A program made the position numbers and the translations under genes. Below, one piece after another: positions 44,005 to 53,894 of a DNA stretch of 64,000 bases (position 1 is its first letter; each line of letters begins with the position of its first letter). The notes below the pieces were generated by a model. That model did no database searches and was not told where the DNA came from. It saw only the letters and a list, made by a program, of their open reading frames with translations. Source of the DNA: Bradyrhizobium genosp. L (lineage in GTDB: Bacteria > Pseudomonadota > Alphaproteobacteria > Rhizobiales > Xanthobacteraceae); the NCBI RefSeq assembly GCF_015624485.1, contig NZ_CP061378.1, positions 2,170,001-2,234,000 on the forward strand. The letters are read 5' to 3'.

Positions 44005-46212
44005 TCAGGCGAAGGTGATGTTCTGGGTGCGCAGCGGGAAGGTCCTGACGCGCTTGCCCGTCGCGGCGAAATAGGCGTTAAGCACGGCAGGCGCGGCAAC
44101 GCCGATGGTCGGCTCGCCGACGCCGCCCCAGAATCCACCGCTCGGCACCATCACCGCTTCGACCTTCGGCATCTCGTTGATCCGCATCGAGTTGTAGGTG
44201 TCGAAATTGCTCTGCTCGATGCGGCCGTCCTTCACGGTGCAGCCGCCATAGAACAGCGCGCTGAGGCCGTAGACGAAGGAGCCCGCGATCTGCCGCTCCA
44301 CCTGCGCCGGATTGACGACGTAGCCCGGATCGGTGGAAGCGACGATGCGATGCACCTTGATCTTGCTGCCGTCGGTCACCGAGATCTCGGCGGCGCCGGC
44401 AACATAGCTGCCATAGCCCATCACCTGCGCGATGCCGCGATACACGCCCTGCGGGGCCGGCGTGCCCCAGCCGATCTTCTCGGCCACGGCATTGAGCACC
44501 GCGAGATGTTTCGGGTGCTTGCCCATCAGCTTGCGGCGGAATGCGAGCGGGTCCTGGCCTGCCGCAAGCGCCAGCTCGTCCATGAAGCATTCCATGTAGA
44601 TCGCGTTGTGATTGACGTTGACGCCGCGCCAGAAGCCCGGTGGCACGTGCGGGTTGCGCATCGCATGCTCGACCAGCAAATTCGGCACCGAATAGCCGAT
44701 CGCGGCCTCGCCGGTTGCAGCGACGCCCTGGAACGCAGCCGGATCCATGCCGTTCTGCAATGCTTCGGGACGCACCGAGAACAGGATGGACTGGCCGGAC
44801 AGCCGGTAATGCAGGCCGACCAGGTTGTTGTCGGCATCGAACGCACCGGTCAGCTTGCATTGCGTGATCGGATGATACTTGCCGTGCTGCATGTCCTCTT
44901 CGCGCGACCACAGCAGCTTGATCGGGGTGCCCGGCATCTGCTTGGCGATCGCCACCGCCTGGCGGACATAGTCGGTCATGCCGCGCCGGCCGAAGCCGCC
45001 GCCGAGCATCAGCTTGTGCACGTCGACCTTCTCCGGCGGCAGGCCGGAGGCCTCCAGCGCCGCGGCGTAGGCGGCCTCGCCATTCTGCGTGCCGCACCAC
45101 ACCTCGCATTTGTCCGATGTGTAGAGCACGGTGGCGTTCATCGGCTCCATCGTGGCGTGGTTCTGGTAGGGATAGCTGTAGACAGCTTCCACCTTCTTCG
45201 CTGCGCCTGCGATCGCGGCTTTCACGTCGCCATTCTGCTGGCCGACATAGGCCGGCTGCGCATCGTCGAGGCCCTCGGCGAGCCATTTTGCGATCGTCTC
45301 GCTGGAGACTTTCGCGTTGTCGCCCTCGTCCCAGACGATCGGCAGCGCGTCGAGCGCGGTCTTGGCGTGCCACCAGGTGTCGGCGACGACGGCAACTGCG
45401 CTGTCGCCGACCGGCACCACCTTCTTGACGCCCTTCATGCCGGCGATCTTGGCTTCGTCAAAGCTCTTCACCTTGCCGCCGAACACCGGGCAATCCTTGA
45501 TCGCGGCGTTGAGCAAGCCGGGCAATTTGACGTCGATGCCGTAGATCATCTTGCCGGTGGTCTTGTCTGCGGTGTCGAGCCGCTTCAGGCCTTTGCCGGC
45601 GATGGTCCAGTCCTTCGGGTCCTTGAGCTTGACGTCCGTGGGCGGCGCGAGCTTGCCGGCGGCTTCCGCGACCTTGCCGTAGGTCGTGGTCTTGCCCGAC
45701 GGCGTGTGGGTGATGACGCTGTGGGCGGCCGTGCACTCCGCGGCCGGCACCTTCCAGTCGTTGGCTGCGGCCTGGATCAGCATCATGCGCGCCGCCGCGC
45801 CGCCCTTGCGCACATAGTCCTGCGAGGTGCGGATGCCGCGGCTGCCGCCGGTCGAGAAATCGCCCCAGGCGCGCTTGCGGGCGACGCTCTGGCCGGGCGT
45901 CGGGAATTCGGTCGTCACCTTCGACCAGTCGCATTGCAGCTCCTCGGCGACGAGCTGGGCGAGACCGGTCAGCGTGCCCTGGCCCATCTCGGAGCGGGCG
46001 ATGCGGATCACCACGGTGTCGTCGGGTTTGATCACGACCCAAGCGTTGACTTCAGGTGCGTTGACTTCAGGTGCGTTGACCTCGGGCGTAACGTCGGCCG
46101 CGTGTGCTTGCCGTGGCCCGAACGGAAGGTCGAAGCCGATCGCAAGGCCGGCGCCGGCGCTTGCGGTGCCGATCACGAAGGCGCGACGGTTCAGTCTGAC
46201 GTGCTGATTCAT
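44005..46212 (-). CDS. Molybdopterin-binding large subunit of an isoquinoline 1-oxidoreductase-type enzyme
   Basis: The 735-residue protein has a Tat signal (RLNRRAFVIGTASAGAG) and the xanthine-dehydrogenase-type molybdenum domain, with MGQGTLTGLAQLVAEEL, GGGFGRRGMTDYVRQA, and catalytic Glu in GGVGEPTIGVA. Unlike NicB it has no cytochrome domain. Near the mature N-terminus a PEVNA unit occurs three times in tandem, encoded by a 15-base repeat at about 46043-46088. The substrate is probably an aromatic N-heterocycle or aldehyde, but nothing in the context names it. Start at 46212 is ten bases after the small-subunit stop. Confidence 0.87.
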   Translation of the reverse strand: MNQHVRLNRRAFVIGTASAGAGLAIGFDLPFGPRQAHAADVTPEVNAPEVNAPEVNAWVVIKPDDTVVIRIARSEMGQGTLTGLAQLVAEELQCDWSKVTTEFPTPGQSVARKRAWGDFSTGGSRGIRTSQDYVRKGGAAARMMLIQAAANDWKVPAAECTAAHSVITHTPSGKTTTYGKVAEAAGKLAPPTDVKLKDPKDWTIAGKGLKRLDTADKTTGKMIYGIDVKLPGLLNAAIKDCPVFGGKVKSFDEAKIAGMKGVKKVVPVGDSAVAVVADTWWHAKTALDALPIVWDEGDNAKVSSETIAKWLAEGLDDAQPAYVGQQNGDVKAAIAGAAKKVEAVYSYPYQNHATMEPMNATVLYTSDKCEVWCGTQNGEAAYAAALEASGLPPEKVDVHKLMLGGGFGRRGMTDYVRQAVAIAKQMPGTPIKLLWSREEDMQHGKYHPITQCKLTGAFDADNNLVGLHYRLSGQSILFSVRPEALQNGMDPAAFQGVAATGEAAIGYSVPNLLVEHAMRNPHVPPGFWRGVNVNHNAIYMECFMDELALAAGQDPLAFRRKLMGKHPKHLAVLNAVAEKIGWGTPAPQGVYRGIAQVMGYGSYVAGAAEISVTDGSKIKVHRIVASTDPGYVVNPAQVERQIAGSFVYGLSALFYGGCTVKDGRIEQSNFDTYNSMRINEMPKVEAVMVPSGGFWGGVGEPTIGVAAPAVLNAYFAATGKRVRTFPLRTQNITFA
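46043..46088. repeat. Three tandem 15-base units inside a coding region
   Basis: The unit GCGTTGACTTCAGGT occurs twice exactly and a third time with small changes, encoding PEVNA three times on the minus strand. It lies just after the Tat cleavage region, where length changes would be tolerated, so it may vary between strains. Confidence 0.85.
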
Positions 46213-46222
46213 GGCTGCCTCC

Positions 46223-46672
46223 TCATGCGTTCGCGGCAGCATGGATCGCCTCGCGCACCTGCTGGAAGGTGCCGCAGCGGCAGATATTGGTGATGGCGTC
46301 GTTGATGTCGTCGTCGGATGGTTTCGGATTGTCCTTCAGCAGCGCCGCCACCGCCATGATCATGCCGCTCTGGCAATAGCCGCATTGCGGCACGTCGTTG
46401 GCGATCCAGGCCTGCTGCACCTTGTGCAGTGCGCCGTTGACCGCGAGCCCTTCGATCGTGGTGATCTCCTTGCCGGCGGCCTCACTGACCGTGACGCCGC
46501 AGGAGCGCATCGCGACGCCGTCGACATGCACGGTGCAGGCGCCGCACTGCGCGATGCCGCAGCCATATTTGGTCCCGGTCAGTCCAATATTTTCACGTAT
46601 CGCCCACAGCAGCGGCGTGTCGTCCTCGACATCCACATTGATTGTCTTGCCGTTGATCTTGAGGTTTGCCAT
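46223..46672 (-). CDS. 2Fe-2S small subunit of the molybdenum hydroxylase
   Basis: A 149-residue IorA-type subunit with cysteine motifs [17 protein letters not shown] and CGYCQSGMI...ICRCGTF for two [2Fe-2S] clusters. It precedes the molybdopterin subunit in one operon with the sox genes downstream. Codons and length are ordinary. Confidence 0.9.
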   Translation of the reverse strand: MANLKINGKTINVDVEDDTPLLWAIRENIGLTGTKYGCGIAQCGACTVHVDGVAMRSCGVTVSEAAGKEITTIEGLAVNGALHKVQQAWIANDVPQCGYCQSGMIMAVAALLKDNPKPSDDDINDAITNICRCGTFQQVREAIHAAANA

Positions 46673-46824
46673 CGCTTTCCCCTGAATGGTCCAATCCTCC
46701 GATTGGACTTCAGCGCGATGTTGGCCTCGAAACTGGAACGGTTCAAATCAAGAAAATGCGTTTGCAGCGCGCAAGAAAGGTGATGCTGCGGTGTTGAGCC
46801 GCAGCATCCCGCGCCACATGCCTG

Positions 46825-48225
46825 TCATGCTTTTTTCGGCGAGGCGACCACCAGCCGCAGGAAGCTCATGACGGCGCCGAGCGCGGCAAAGCCGGCACCC
46901 AGCGCCAGTGCCACCGTCGCGCCTTCGCGGTCGGCCAGCGCAAAGCACAGCGCGGCGAGCGCGGCACCGGTGGTCTGTCCCACCAGCCGGGCGGTTGCGA
47001 CGATGCCGCTGGCGCTGCCGCTCCGATGCGGCGGAGCGCTCGACATGATCGCCTTCATGTTGGGGGTCTGGAAGAAGCCGAATCCGAAGCCGCAGATCAT
47101 GGTGCGCCAGACGATGTTGGCGACGCTGGGCTCGGCCGGCAGGGTCGCCAGCAGCACCATGCCGATCCCGAGCAGCAGCATGCCGATGCCGCCGAGGATG
47201 CCGGCCGGATAGCGATCCGACAGCCGCCCGCCGATCGGCGCCATGAAGGCGACCACCAGCGGCCAGGGCGTCATGAAGAAGCCGGTCTCGACCTGAGAGC
47301 GATGCAATATGTCCTCGAAGTAGAACGGCAGCGAGACGAAGCCGAGCCCTTGCACGGCGAATGAGCAGACCGCGGTGGCGGCGGAGAGCGCGAACACCGG
47401 CCGCCGGAACAGGTCGATCGGCAGCATCGGCGCCGGATGATCGGCATGCCGCCGGGTCAGGATCCAGCCGAACAGCAGCGCGCCGACCAGTTCGGCGATG
47501 ACGAGCGCCGGCGCCGCCTTGTGCGCGGCGCTGCCGATGCCGATGATGAAGAGGCCGAGGCAGGCCGAGGTCAGCGCCGCGCCGAGGAAGTCGAACGAGT
47601 GGGTGGCGCGCGGCGTCGACGGCAGCGTCTTCAGGCCGATCAGGAGCGCGATCACGCCGAACGGGATATTGACGGCGAACAGCCAGGGCCATGGGCCGAG
47701 CGCGAGGATGCCCGAGGCGATCGTCGGCCCCAGCGTGAAGGCGGTCGCGACGACCAGCGCGTTGTGGCCGAAGCCGCGGCCGTGCATCCGGCTCGGATAG
47801 ACGAAACGCACCAGCGCGGTGTTGACGCTCATCAGCCCGCTGGCGCCGAGCCCCTGCAACGTACGCGCCACCAGCAGGCTCGGCAGCGACCAGGCCAGCG
47901 CACAGCCGAGTGACGCCACCGTGAACAGCAGCAGGCCGCACAGATAGATCCGCTGGTGGCCGACGATCTCGCCGAGTGCGCCGAGCGGCAACAGGGTGGC
48001 GACCAGCGCGATCTGATAGACGTTGACGACCCATACCACTTCGGCGGGGCTGACATGCAGATCGTTGGCGATCGCCGGCAGCGCGATGTTGGCGATCGCC
48101 GTATCGAGCGAGGCCATCGCCAGCGCGGTGAAGATCGCGGCCACCGCCCAGCGTCGCCGTTCCCAAGGCAATCCATCGGATGTTGGCGCCGAGGTTGCGG
48201 CGGCGATCGGGGTCTTGTCGAGCAT
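46825..48225 (-). CDS. MFS multidrug-type exporter (DHA2 family)
   Basis: The ATG at 48225 gives 466 residues with about 14 hydrophobic segments, characteristic of EmrB/QacA-type drug:H+ antiporters. LDTAIANIALPAIANDL in the first helix, LGALGEIVGHQRIYL and RTLQGLGASGLMSVNTALV are family motifs. No TetR or membrane-fusion gene is adjacent, so cargo and control are unknown. Confidence 0.88.
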   Translation of the reverse strand: MLDKTPIAAATSAPTSDGLPWERRRWAVAAIFTALAMASLDTAIANIALPAIANDLHVSPAEVVWVVNVYQIALVATLLPLGALGEIVGHQRIYLCGLLLFTVASLGCALAWSLPSLLVARTLQGLGASGLMSVNTALVRFVYPSRMHGRGFGHNALVVATAFTLGPTIASGILALGPWPWLFAVNIPFGVIALLIGLKTLPSTPRATHSFDFLGAALTSACLGLFIIGIGSAAHKAAPALVIAELVGALLFGWILTRRHADHPAPMLPIDLFRRPVFALSAATAVCSFAVQGLGFVSLPFYFEDILHRSQVETGFFMTPWPLVVAFMAPIGGRLSDRYPAGILGGIGMLLLGIGMVLLATLPAEPSVANIVWRTMICGFGFGFFQTPNMKAIMSSAPPHRSGSASGIVATARLVGQTTGAALAALCFALADREGATVALALGAGFAALGAVMSFLRLVVASPKKA

Positions 48226-48379
48226 GCCTGAAAGTGTCTCCAGGCCGCCATGTACACCGTCAGCTCGGCCTTCCCCAGCCGTTCCGCTGCATGCTGCGTA
48301 TGCGATGCGGCTGGGCCCCGTCATCCCTGTCATTCCGGGTTCGCGTCAAGAGGCGCGCCCCAGAATGACGACGCTTCGT

Positions 48380-48830
48380 TTTTTCGGAATTCTCTCTTGA
48401 CGTGGACCCCAACTCAGATGTTTAATGTCTGCGTCTCACCCGATCGAGGGGCGCTGCGCATCGTCACAGACGCGGTGTGAGATGCGGTGGACGCCGAGCG
48501 TGTCAGTGACGACAGCACGCGAGGCGAACGGCGAAATCGTGCAGGCCTGACGTCCTAGTGGTAGATGTCTCCCAGTGAGAGATCGCTGGCGACGGTGACA
48601 CAAAAGCCCAGTCTCGCCGGGGCGAGCACGTATAAGCCGTAACCCATCGCGCAGGGAAAGCCGGGTTGTTCCCGGTTACACCTGTGGTCCTACTCCCGTG
48701 CTTTTTGTTGCACGGGACCCATGGGTGCAATCGGCACCCGGCTTTCCCTGCGCCCTCTGTTCTCAGAGCGGCGGAACGAACAGCAAGACTCGGGCAATTC
48801 ATGTCGCGAGAATACGAACATATGTCCCCG
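48380..48830. repeat. Structured repeat family element, possible non-coding RNA
   Basis: An 18-base arm (GCGCAGGGAAAGCCGGGT, 48649-48666) is exactly complementary to 48736-48753. Inside lies CCCGTGC/GCACGGG (48695-48701 and 48710-48716) around a T-rich loop. Text of this kind (CCCAGTCTCGCCGGGGCGAG, CATGGGTGCAATCGGCACC) is, as I recall, scattered through Bradyrhizobium genomes and often mis-annotated as small proteins. The ends given are approximate. Whether it is a transcribed RNA or a mobile repeat is unknown. Confidence 0.55.
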
Positions 48831-48849
48831 ATACCGCAACATATTCAGT

Positions 48850-48971
48850 GTCGTCCCGGCGCAGGCCGGGACCCATAACCACCGAAGGTCATTATTGCGC
48901 GACGCTGGGGCCACAGCTCACTTCGACGACTCCACCCTGTGGTAACGGGTCCCGGCCTGCGCCGGGACGAC
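48850..48971. repeat. Paired-arm palindromic repeat, copy 4
   Basis: Arms at 48850-48882 and 48939-48971, with CCCGGCGCAGGCCGGG in one arm and the matching change GCCTGCGC in the other; the centre holds GCTGGGGCCACAG. One mismatch separates ATAACCAC from GTGGTAAC. Confidence 0.85.
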
Positions 48972-49163
48972 GATGTGGTGAGAGCCGTGCGCAAGACCCC
49001 GCGTTGTCCTGGCCTTCGCCAGGACGACAACGGATCTGGTCGTCGGCGTGTCACACAACCGCACGCGGGCGACTTTCGGATAGCTTGCTTCATCGTCGCG
49101 ATCGATTACCCTTGGTATACAAGCTGGCCGCCACGTCAGAATGGGCGGCAAAGGGGAAGCGCA

Positions 49164-50939
49164 TTGCACGGACAGGCCGACCGGCGCAGCGAGGTTATCC
49201 GTGGCGCCAGCGATGGCGTGCGTCGCCGTGCGTTCACCGGCCTCTGGGTTGCCTCGCTGCTGGTGATCCTGGCGTTCCTGGTCGTCTATCCCGTCATCAT
49301 GCTGCTGCTCGGCGCGCTCACCGATACCAATCCGGTGGTCGACGGCCTGACGCGCAGCCTGAGCCACCTCTCGGTCGCGAACTTCCTCACCGTGCTCGCC
49401 AATCCCAATGTCGGCGATGCCCTGCTCAACACGCTGCTCGCCTGCGGCGGAGGGACTGCGATCGCGGTCGCGATCGGGCTGTTGTTCTCATGGATCGTCG
49501 TGCGCACCAACACGCCGTTCAAGGGCTTCATCGCCGCCGCCAGCATCCTGCCGCTGTTCGCCCCGCCGCTGGTGGCGGGCGTGGCCTGGGCGATCCTCGG
49601 CTCACCGAAGACCGGGCTGATCAACACGGTGTTCAAGTGGATGGGCTCCGACTTCCGCGTCGATCTCTATTCGATGTGGGGCCTGGTGTTCGTGTTCGGC
49701 ATCTACTACGCGCCCTACGTCTACATGTTCACCTCGTCCGCGCTACGCAACATGGACCCGAGCCTGGAGGAGGCCGCGGAGATTTCCGGCGCCAGCGCGT
49801 TCGCGACCCTGTTCACGGTGACGTTCCCGCTGATCATGCCGGCGATCGTCTCGGGCATGCTGCTGTCGTTCATCGTGATGCTCGGCATCTACGGCATCCC
49901 CGCGGTGCTGGGCGCGCCGACCAACATCAACGTGCTCACCACCTATATCTTCAAGCTCACCAACTGGTCGCCGCCGCTCTACAACACCGCGGCCGCGGTC
50001 GCGATCCTGCTGATGGTGGTGACGGGGCTCCTGGTCTATCTGCAACAGCGGGTGCTGAGCGGGCGCAGCTACACGACGGTCGCCGGCAAGGCGTTCCGTC
50101 CGCGCAGCCTCGATCTCGGGCCGTGGCGCTGGCTCACCTTCGCGCTCGGCGTGGTCTATCTCCTCGTCGTCGTGGTGCTGCCGTCGCTGGCGATGATCGT
50201 GGCGGCGTTCCGAAAATTCATGTTCATCCGCGACGTCGCCAGCCTGTTCGACATGCGGCAATATTCGCTGATGCATTTCCAGAGCATTTTCGACAACCCG
50301 CTGACACTGAAGTCGATCTACAACGCCCTCGAGGTCGGCATCATCACGGCCGTTGTCGGCGGCGCGCTGGCGTTTGCGATCGGCTACACCATCCATCGCA
50401 CCCGCGTCCCCGGACGCCGCACCATCGATTTGATCTCGACCGTGCCGGTCGCCATTCCCGGGCTCGTGGTCGGCGTCGCCTATCTCTGGGCCTGGATCGG
50501 CGTGCCCGGCGGGCTCTACGGCACGATCTGGATCCTGGCGCTCGCCTTCATCGCGCGCTTCATGCCCGACACCGTGAAGGCGCTGTCGACCTCGTTCCTG
50601 CAGATCCATCGAGAGCTCGAGGAGGCCGCCTGGGTCTGCGGCAGGGGTATGCTCTCGACCATCATGACGATCGTGCTGCCGCTGGCGCGGCCGGGTGTGC
50701 TGGCGTCGATGACGCTGCTGTTTGTGCTGGCGATCCGCGAGCTCGGCTCGTCGCTGTTCCTTTACACCAGCAACACCATGGTGATGTCGGTGTTGCTGCT
50801 CGACTATTACGAGGGCGGCAATGTCGGCAAGACCGCCGCCTTCAGCCTGGTGCAGACCGTGCTGCTCGGCGTCCTGATCGGCGGCGCCAACTGGCTGTCG
50901 CGCGGCGCCGCGCAGCGCAACGTGGCGCGGACCGGATAA
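49164..50939 (+). CDS. Two-domain ABC transporter permease (iron/polyamine type)
   Basis: A 591-residue membrane protein with two binding-protein-dependent permease domains, each with an EAA-like loop (LEEAAEISGASAFATLFTVTFPL in outline and LEEAAWVCGRGMLSTIMTIVLPL in outline). About 12 helices are visible. The fused layout is typical of Fe3+ (FbpB/AfuB) importers. I prefer the TTG at 49164 because AAGGGGAAG lies six bases upstream; the frame to its left runs through palindromic repeats. Confidence 0.85.
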   Translation: MHGQADRRSEVIRGASDGVRRRAFTGLWVASLLVILAFLVVYPVIMLLLGALTDTNPVVDGLTRSLSHLSVANFLTVLANPNVGDALLNTLLACGGGTAIAVAIGLLFSWIVVRTNTPFKGFIAAASILPLFAPPLVAGVAWAILGSPKTGLINTVFKWMGSDFRVDLYSMWGLVFVFGIYYAPYVYMFTSSALRNMDPSLEEAAEISGASAFATLFTVTFPLIMPAIVSGMLLSFIVMLGIYGIPAVLGAPTNINVLTTYIFKLTNWSPPLYNTAAAVAILLMVVTGLLVYLQQRVLSGRSYTTVAGKAFRPRSLDLGPWRWLTFALGVVYLLVVVVLPSLAMIVAAFRKFMFIRDVASLFDMRQYSLMHFQSIFDNPLTLKSIYNALEVGIITAVVGGALAFAIGYTIHRTRVPGRRTIDLISTVPVAIPGLVVGVAYLWAWIGVPGGLYGTIWILALAFIARFMPDTVKALSTSFLQIHRELEEAAWVCGRGMLSTIMTIVLPLARPGVLASMTLLFVLAIRELGSSLFLYTSNTMVMSVLLLDYYEGGNVGKTAAFSLVQTVLLGVLIGGANWLSRGAAQRNVARTG

Positions 50940-50963
50940 CAACAAGCGAGGGGAGGATTGACG

Positions 50964-51989
50964 ATGGATAGACGAACCTTCACCAGATTGGCCTTGGCGA
51001 GTGCTGCGACAGTCGCGTTGGCGCCGCGCGCGCGGGCCGACGAGTTCGGCTCGCCCGAGCTCGTCGCCGCGGCCAAGGCCGAAGGCAAGCTCGTCTTCTA
51101 CACCGCGAACTATGCCGAGATCGAGCAGCAGGTGATCAAGGCCTTCAACAAGCGCTTTCCCGGCATCGAGGTCGAGATGGTCCGCGCCCCCGGCGGCCAG
51201 CTCATCACGCGGGTGAAGACCGAGGCCGCCGCCGGCAAGCTGATCGCCGACATCGTCGATCATTCCGACCGCGCGCTGATGCAGCCGCTGGAAGATCTGT
51301 TCCAGGACTATGCGCCGCCGAACGCGGCCGACTACAGCAAGGACGCGCTGATCTCGCCAAAGTTCTGGCCGCGCGCGACGATCGCCTGGTCGATCGCCTA
51401 CAACACCGAACTGGTGAAGAACCCGCCGAAGAGCTGGATGGACCTGACCAAGCCGGAATACGACAAGCTGACCGGCCAGGTGTTCGCACAGTCCGGCGGC
51501 ACCACCTGGACCCGGATCATGTTCGAGCGCCAGGTGCTCGGCGAGGACTACTGGGCCAAGCAGGCCGCGACCCATCCGGTGCTCTATCCCTCGGGCGCGC
51601 CGATGGCCGACGCGCTGGTCCGTGGCGAGATCGCAATGGGCCCGCTGCTCTACAACGTGATCTACCAGAAGCAGAAGGACGGTGCGCCGATCGAGATCTT
51701 CTTTCCGCCGGAGGGATCGCCGGTCAATCCTTACGCCACCGGCATTCCCAAGACCGCCGCGCATCCGAACGCGGCCAAGCTGTTCCTGAACTGGTGCCTG
51801 TCCAAGGAAGGCCAGGGGTTCATGATCAAGGAGTTCGGCAACCTCACGTCGCTGAAGGAGCCGCCGGCGTTTCCGGTGGGCTTCGATCCCAAGACGGTCA
51901 AGCTCTGGTATCCGAATTTCGACCAGTACGTGAAGCTGCACGCGGCATGGGTCGCGGACTGGGACAAGACGTTCGGCTATCGGCAGTAG
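50964..51989 (+). CDS. Extracellular solute-binding protein (iron-type, family 1)
   Basis: The ATG at 50964 follows GGGGAGG and gives 341 residues. The N-terminus MDRRTFTRLALASAATVALA resembles a Tat signal. The mature part, LVAAAKAEGKLVFYTANYAEIEQQVIKAF in outline and GIPKTAAHPNAAKLFLNWCLSKEGQ, is typical of AfuA/FbpA-like proteins. The conserved tyrosine pairs of ferric-binding proteins are not clear, so the ligand could be another small molecule. Confidence 0.85.
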   Translation: MDRRTFTRLALASAATVALAPRARADEFGSPELVAAAKAEGKLVFYTANYAEIEQQVIKAFNKRFPGIEVEMVRAPGGQLITRVKTEAAAGKLIADIVDHSDRALMQPLEDLFQDYAPPNAADYSKDALISPKFWPRATIAWSIAYNTELVKNPPKSWMDLTKPEYDKLTGQVFAQSGGTTWTRIMFERQVLGEDYWAKQAATHPVLYPSGAPMADALVRGEIAMGPLLYNVIYQKQKDGAPIEIFFPPEGSPVNPYATGIPKTAAHPNAAKLFLNWCLSKEGQGFMIKEFGNLTSLKEPPAFPVGFDPKTVKLWYPNFDQYVKLHAAWVADWDKTFGYRQ

Positions 51990-52002
51990 GGGCGGTGCGG
52001 GA

Positions 52003-53106
52003 ATGACGGCGACGCTCGAGGTCACCGAGCTCAGAAAACAGTTTGCGATCGGCCGCCCGGCGATCGACGGTGTCAGCTTCACGGTGCCGGCCGGCGAGAT
52101 CGTGGTGCTGCTCGGCCCTTCCGGCTGCGGCAAGACCACGACCTTGCGCTGCGTCGCCGGGCTGGAGCATCCGACCGGCGGCGAGATCGCGATCGCCGGT
52201 CGCGTGGTGTCGCAGCCTTCGCGTGGCATTCTGGTGCCGCCGCGTGCGCGCAATCTCGGCATGGTGTTCCAGTCCTATGCGGTGTGGCCGCACATGACGG
52301 TGCGGCAGAACGTGGTCTATCCGTTGAAGCACCGCAAGATCAGCCGCACGGACGCCGGTCGCATGGTGGAGGAGGCGCTCGCGCTGGTCGGGCTATCCGA
52401 ATATGGCGACCGTCCGGTGGTTGCGCTGTCGGGTGGCCAGATGCAGCGCGTCGCGCTGGCGCGCAGCATGGTGTACCGGCCGCAATTGCTGCTGCTCGAT
52501 GAGCCGCTGTCGAATCTCGACGCCAAATTGCGGTTGCGGCTGCGCGACGATCTCCGCGTCATCCTCAAGCAGACCGGCATGACCGCACTCTACGTCACCC
52601 ATGACCAGGCCGAGGCGGTCGTGCTCGGCGACCGCATCGGCGTGATGCGCGACGGCAAGCTGTTGCAGATGGACACGCCCGACGCGATCTACAATCGCCC
52701 GGCGGATCTGTTCGTCGCCAATTTCACCGGCGCCACCAACGAGCTCGCCGGTACGCTGGTGGCGTGCAACGGCGATTATGGCGTGGTCGATTTCGGCGAT
52801 GGCCGTCAAGGCGAGGTCGCGCTGTTCCATGCGCTTGCGCCCGACGAGAAGGTGCGCGTCGCGCTGCGACCGGAGAACATCGCGATCGGCGGGAGCGATG
52901 GCGCCAACACCTTCGCGGCAAAGGTGGTGGACCGCCGCTATCAGGGCACCCAGACCGCCTATGGCATCGAGCTGTTCGGCAAACGGCTGGAGGCGGTCGA
53001 ACTCGGCACCGCCGCGCGCCACCAGGTCGGCGTCGAGGTCCCGGTCTCGCTGCCGCGCGAATGCCTGTGGGCCTATCGCGACAGCGGGTCGGTGTCGCAT
53101 GAATAG
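52003..53106 (+). CDS. ABC transporter ATPase (PotA/FbpC type)
   Basis: A 367-residue ATPase with Walker [10 protein letters not shown] near residue 37, signature LSGGQMQRVALARSM, Walker B LLLLDEPLSNLDAKLR and a C-terminal TOBE domain from about residue 245 (VALRPENIAIGG). It begins 13 bases after the binding-protein gene and completes the permease-binding protein-ATPase operon. Confidence 0.92.
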   Translation: MTATLEVTELRKQFAIGRPAIDGVSFTVPAGEIVVLLGPSGCGKTTTLRCVAGLEHPTGGEIAIAGRVVSQPSRGILVPPRARNLGMVFQSYAVWPHMTVRQNVVYPLKHRKISRTDAGRMVEEALALVGLSEYGDRPVVALSGGQMQRVALARSMVYRPQLLLLDEPLSNLDAKLRLRLRDDLRVILKQTGMTALYVTHDQAEAVVLGDRIGVMRDGKLLQMDTPDAIYNRPADLFVANFTGATNELAGTLVACNGDYGVVDFGDGRQGEVALFHALAPDEKVRVALRPENIAIGGSDGANTFAAKVVDRRYQGTQTAYGIELFGKRLEAVELGTAARHQVGVEVPVSLPRECLWAYRDSGSVSHE

Positions 53107-53123
53107 GGCATGATCCGGACTTG

Positions 53124-53894
53124 CTAGGTACTCAATCCCAGGCGCGCATAGATTCGCCGCGCATAGGCACCGAACGCGTCAGTGGTCTTGATCGGCAAGT
53201 CGCGCGGAAAGGGCAGCTCGATCGGGAAGTACTCGGCCATCCTGGCCGGACCCGCCGTCAGCACGGCGCAATGCGAGGCCAGGAATACGGCCTCCTGGAT
53301 CGAGTGGGTGACGAAGATGATGGTCTTGCCGCTCTCGCGCCAGATCCGCAGCATCTCAAGATTCATCTGCTCGCGGGTCAGTGCATCCAGCGCGCCGAAC
53401 GGCTCGTCCATCAGGATCAGCTTCGGATCATGGACGAAGGCGCGCGCAATCGCCGTGCGCTGCTGCATGCCGCCGGAGAGCTGCTGCGGATATTTGTCCT
53501 CATAGCCGGCGAGCCCGACCAGCCTGAGCAGGTCGCGCGCACGCTCCCGCGCCGCCTTCATCGGCAGGCCGACGATCTCGGCGGGCAGCAGCACGTTGTC
53601 GAGGATGGTGCGCCACTTCAGCAGCAGCGCCTGCTGGAACACCATGCCGATGTCGCGCGCGGGATTGAACGGCGTGGTGGCGTTGCCGATCTTCACCGTG
53701 CCGCCATCGGCAGCGTGCAGGCCGGCCAAAATCTTCAGCACCGTGGTCTTGCCGCAGCCGGACGGGCCAACCAGCGACACCAGCTCGCCTTCCTGCACGT
53801 CCATCGTGACGTCGGACACCGCGAGGAATTCGGCGCCTTTGGACCGGTAGACCTTGCGGACGTTGCGCAGGCTGATGAAGGGCTCGCCCGTCAT
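53124..53894 (-). CDS. ABC transporter ATPase (SsuB/TauB type)
   Basis: A 256-residue ATPase with Walker [10 protein letters not shown], signature [15 protein letters not shown] and Walker [20 protein letters not shown], as in nitrate/sulfonate/taurine importers. The ATG at 53894 overlaps the DapA-like stop as ATGA; an ATG nine bases upstream is also possible. It is the last gene of the leftward operon that begins with the permease at 57583. Confidence 0.9.
   Translation of the reverse strand: MTGEPFISLRNVRKVYRSKGAEFLAVSDVTMDVQEGELVSLVGPSGCGKTTVLKILAGLHAADGGTVKIGNATTPFNPARDIGMVFQQALLLKWRTILDNVLLPAEIVGLPMKAARERARDLLRLVGLAGYEDKYPQQLSGGMQQRTAIARAFVHDPKLILMDEPFGALDALTREQMNLEMLRIWRESGKTIIFVTHSIQEAVFLASHCAVLTAGPARMAEYFPIELPFPRDLPIKTTDAFGAYARRIYARLGLST

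Larger units (their letters stand above)
48226..49163. other. Long repeat-rich non-coding stretch
   Basis: No gene is supported in these 938 bases. From left to right there is a REP-like hairpin (GTCATTCCGGG/CCCCAGAATGAC, 48329-48369), a large structured repeat (about 48380-48830), paired-arm palindrome copy 4 (48850-48971), and a lone hairpin GTTGTCCTGGC/GCCAGGACGACAAC (49003-49031). The leader of the ABC permease follows. Short open frames here run through repeats and lack ribosome sites. Confidence 0.7.

Noticed and set aside
48503..48802. Small protein-like frame in the structured repeat
   Set aside because: It follows a repeated palindromic element and lacks a ribosome site; similar frames are commonly spurious.
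49111..49124. GTATAC core near the iron-type ABC operon
   Set aside because: The flanks (CTTG and AAGC) do not match the half-site of the nicotinate operators.
49743..52262. Long minus-strand frame opposite the iron-type ABC operon
   Set aside because: No domains and Arg/His/Gln-rich shadow composition.
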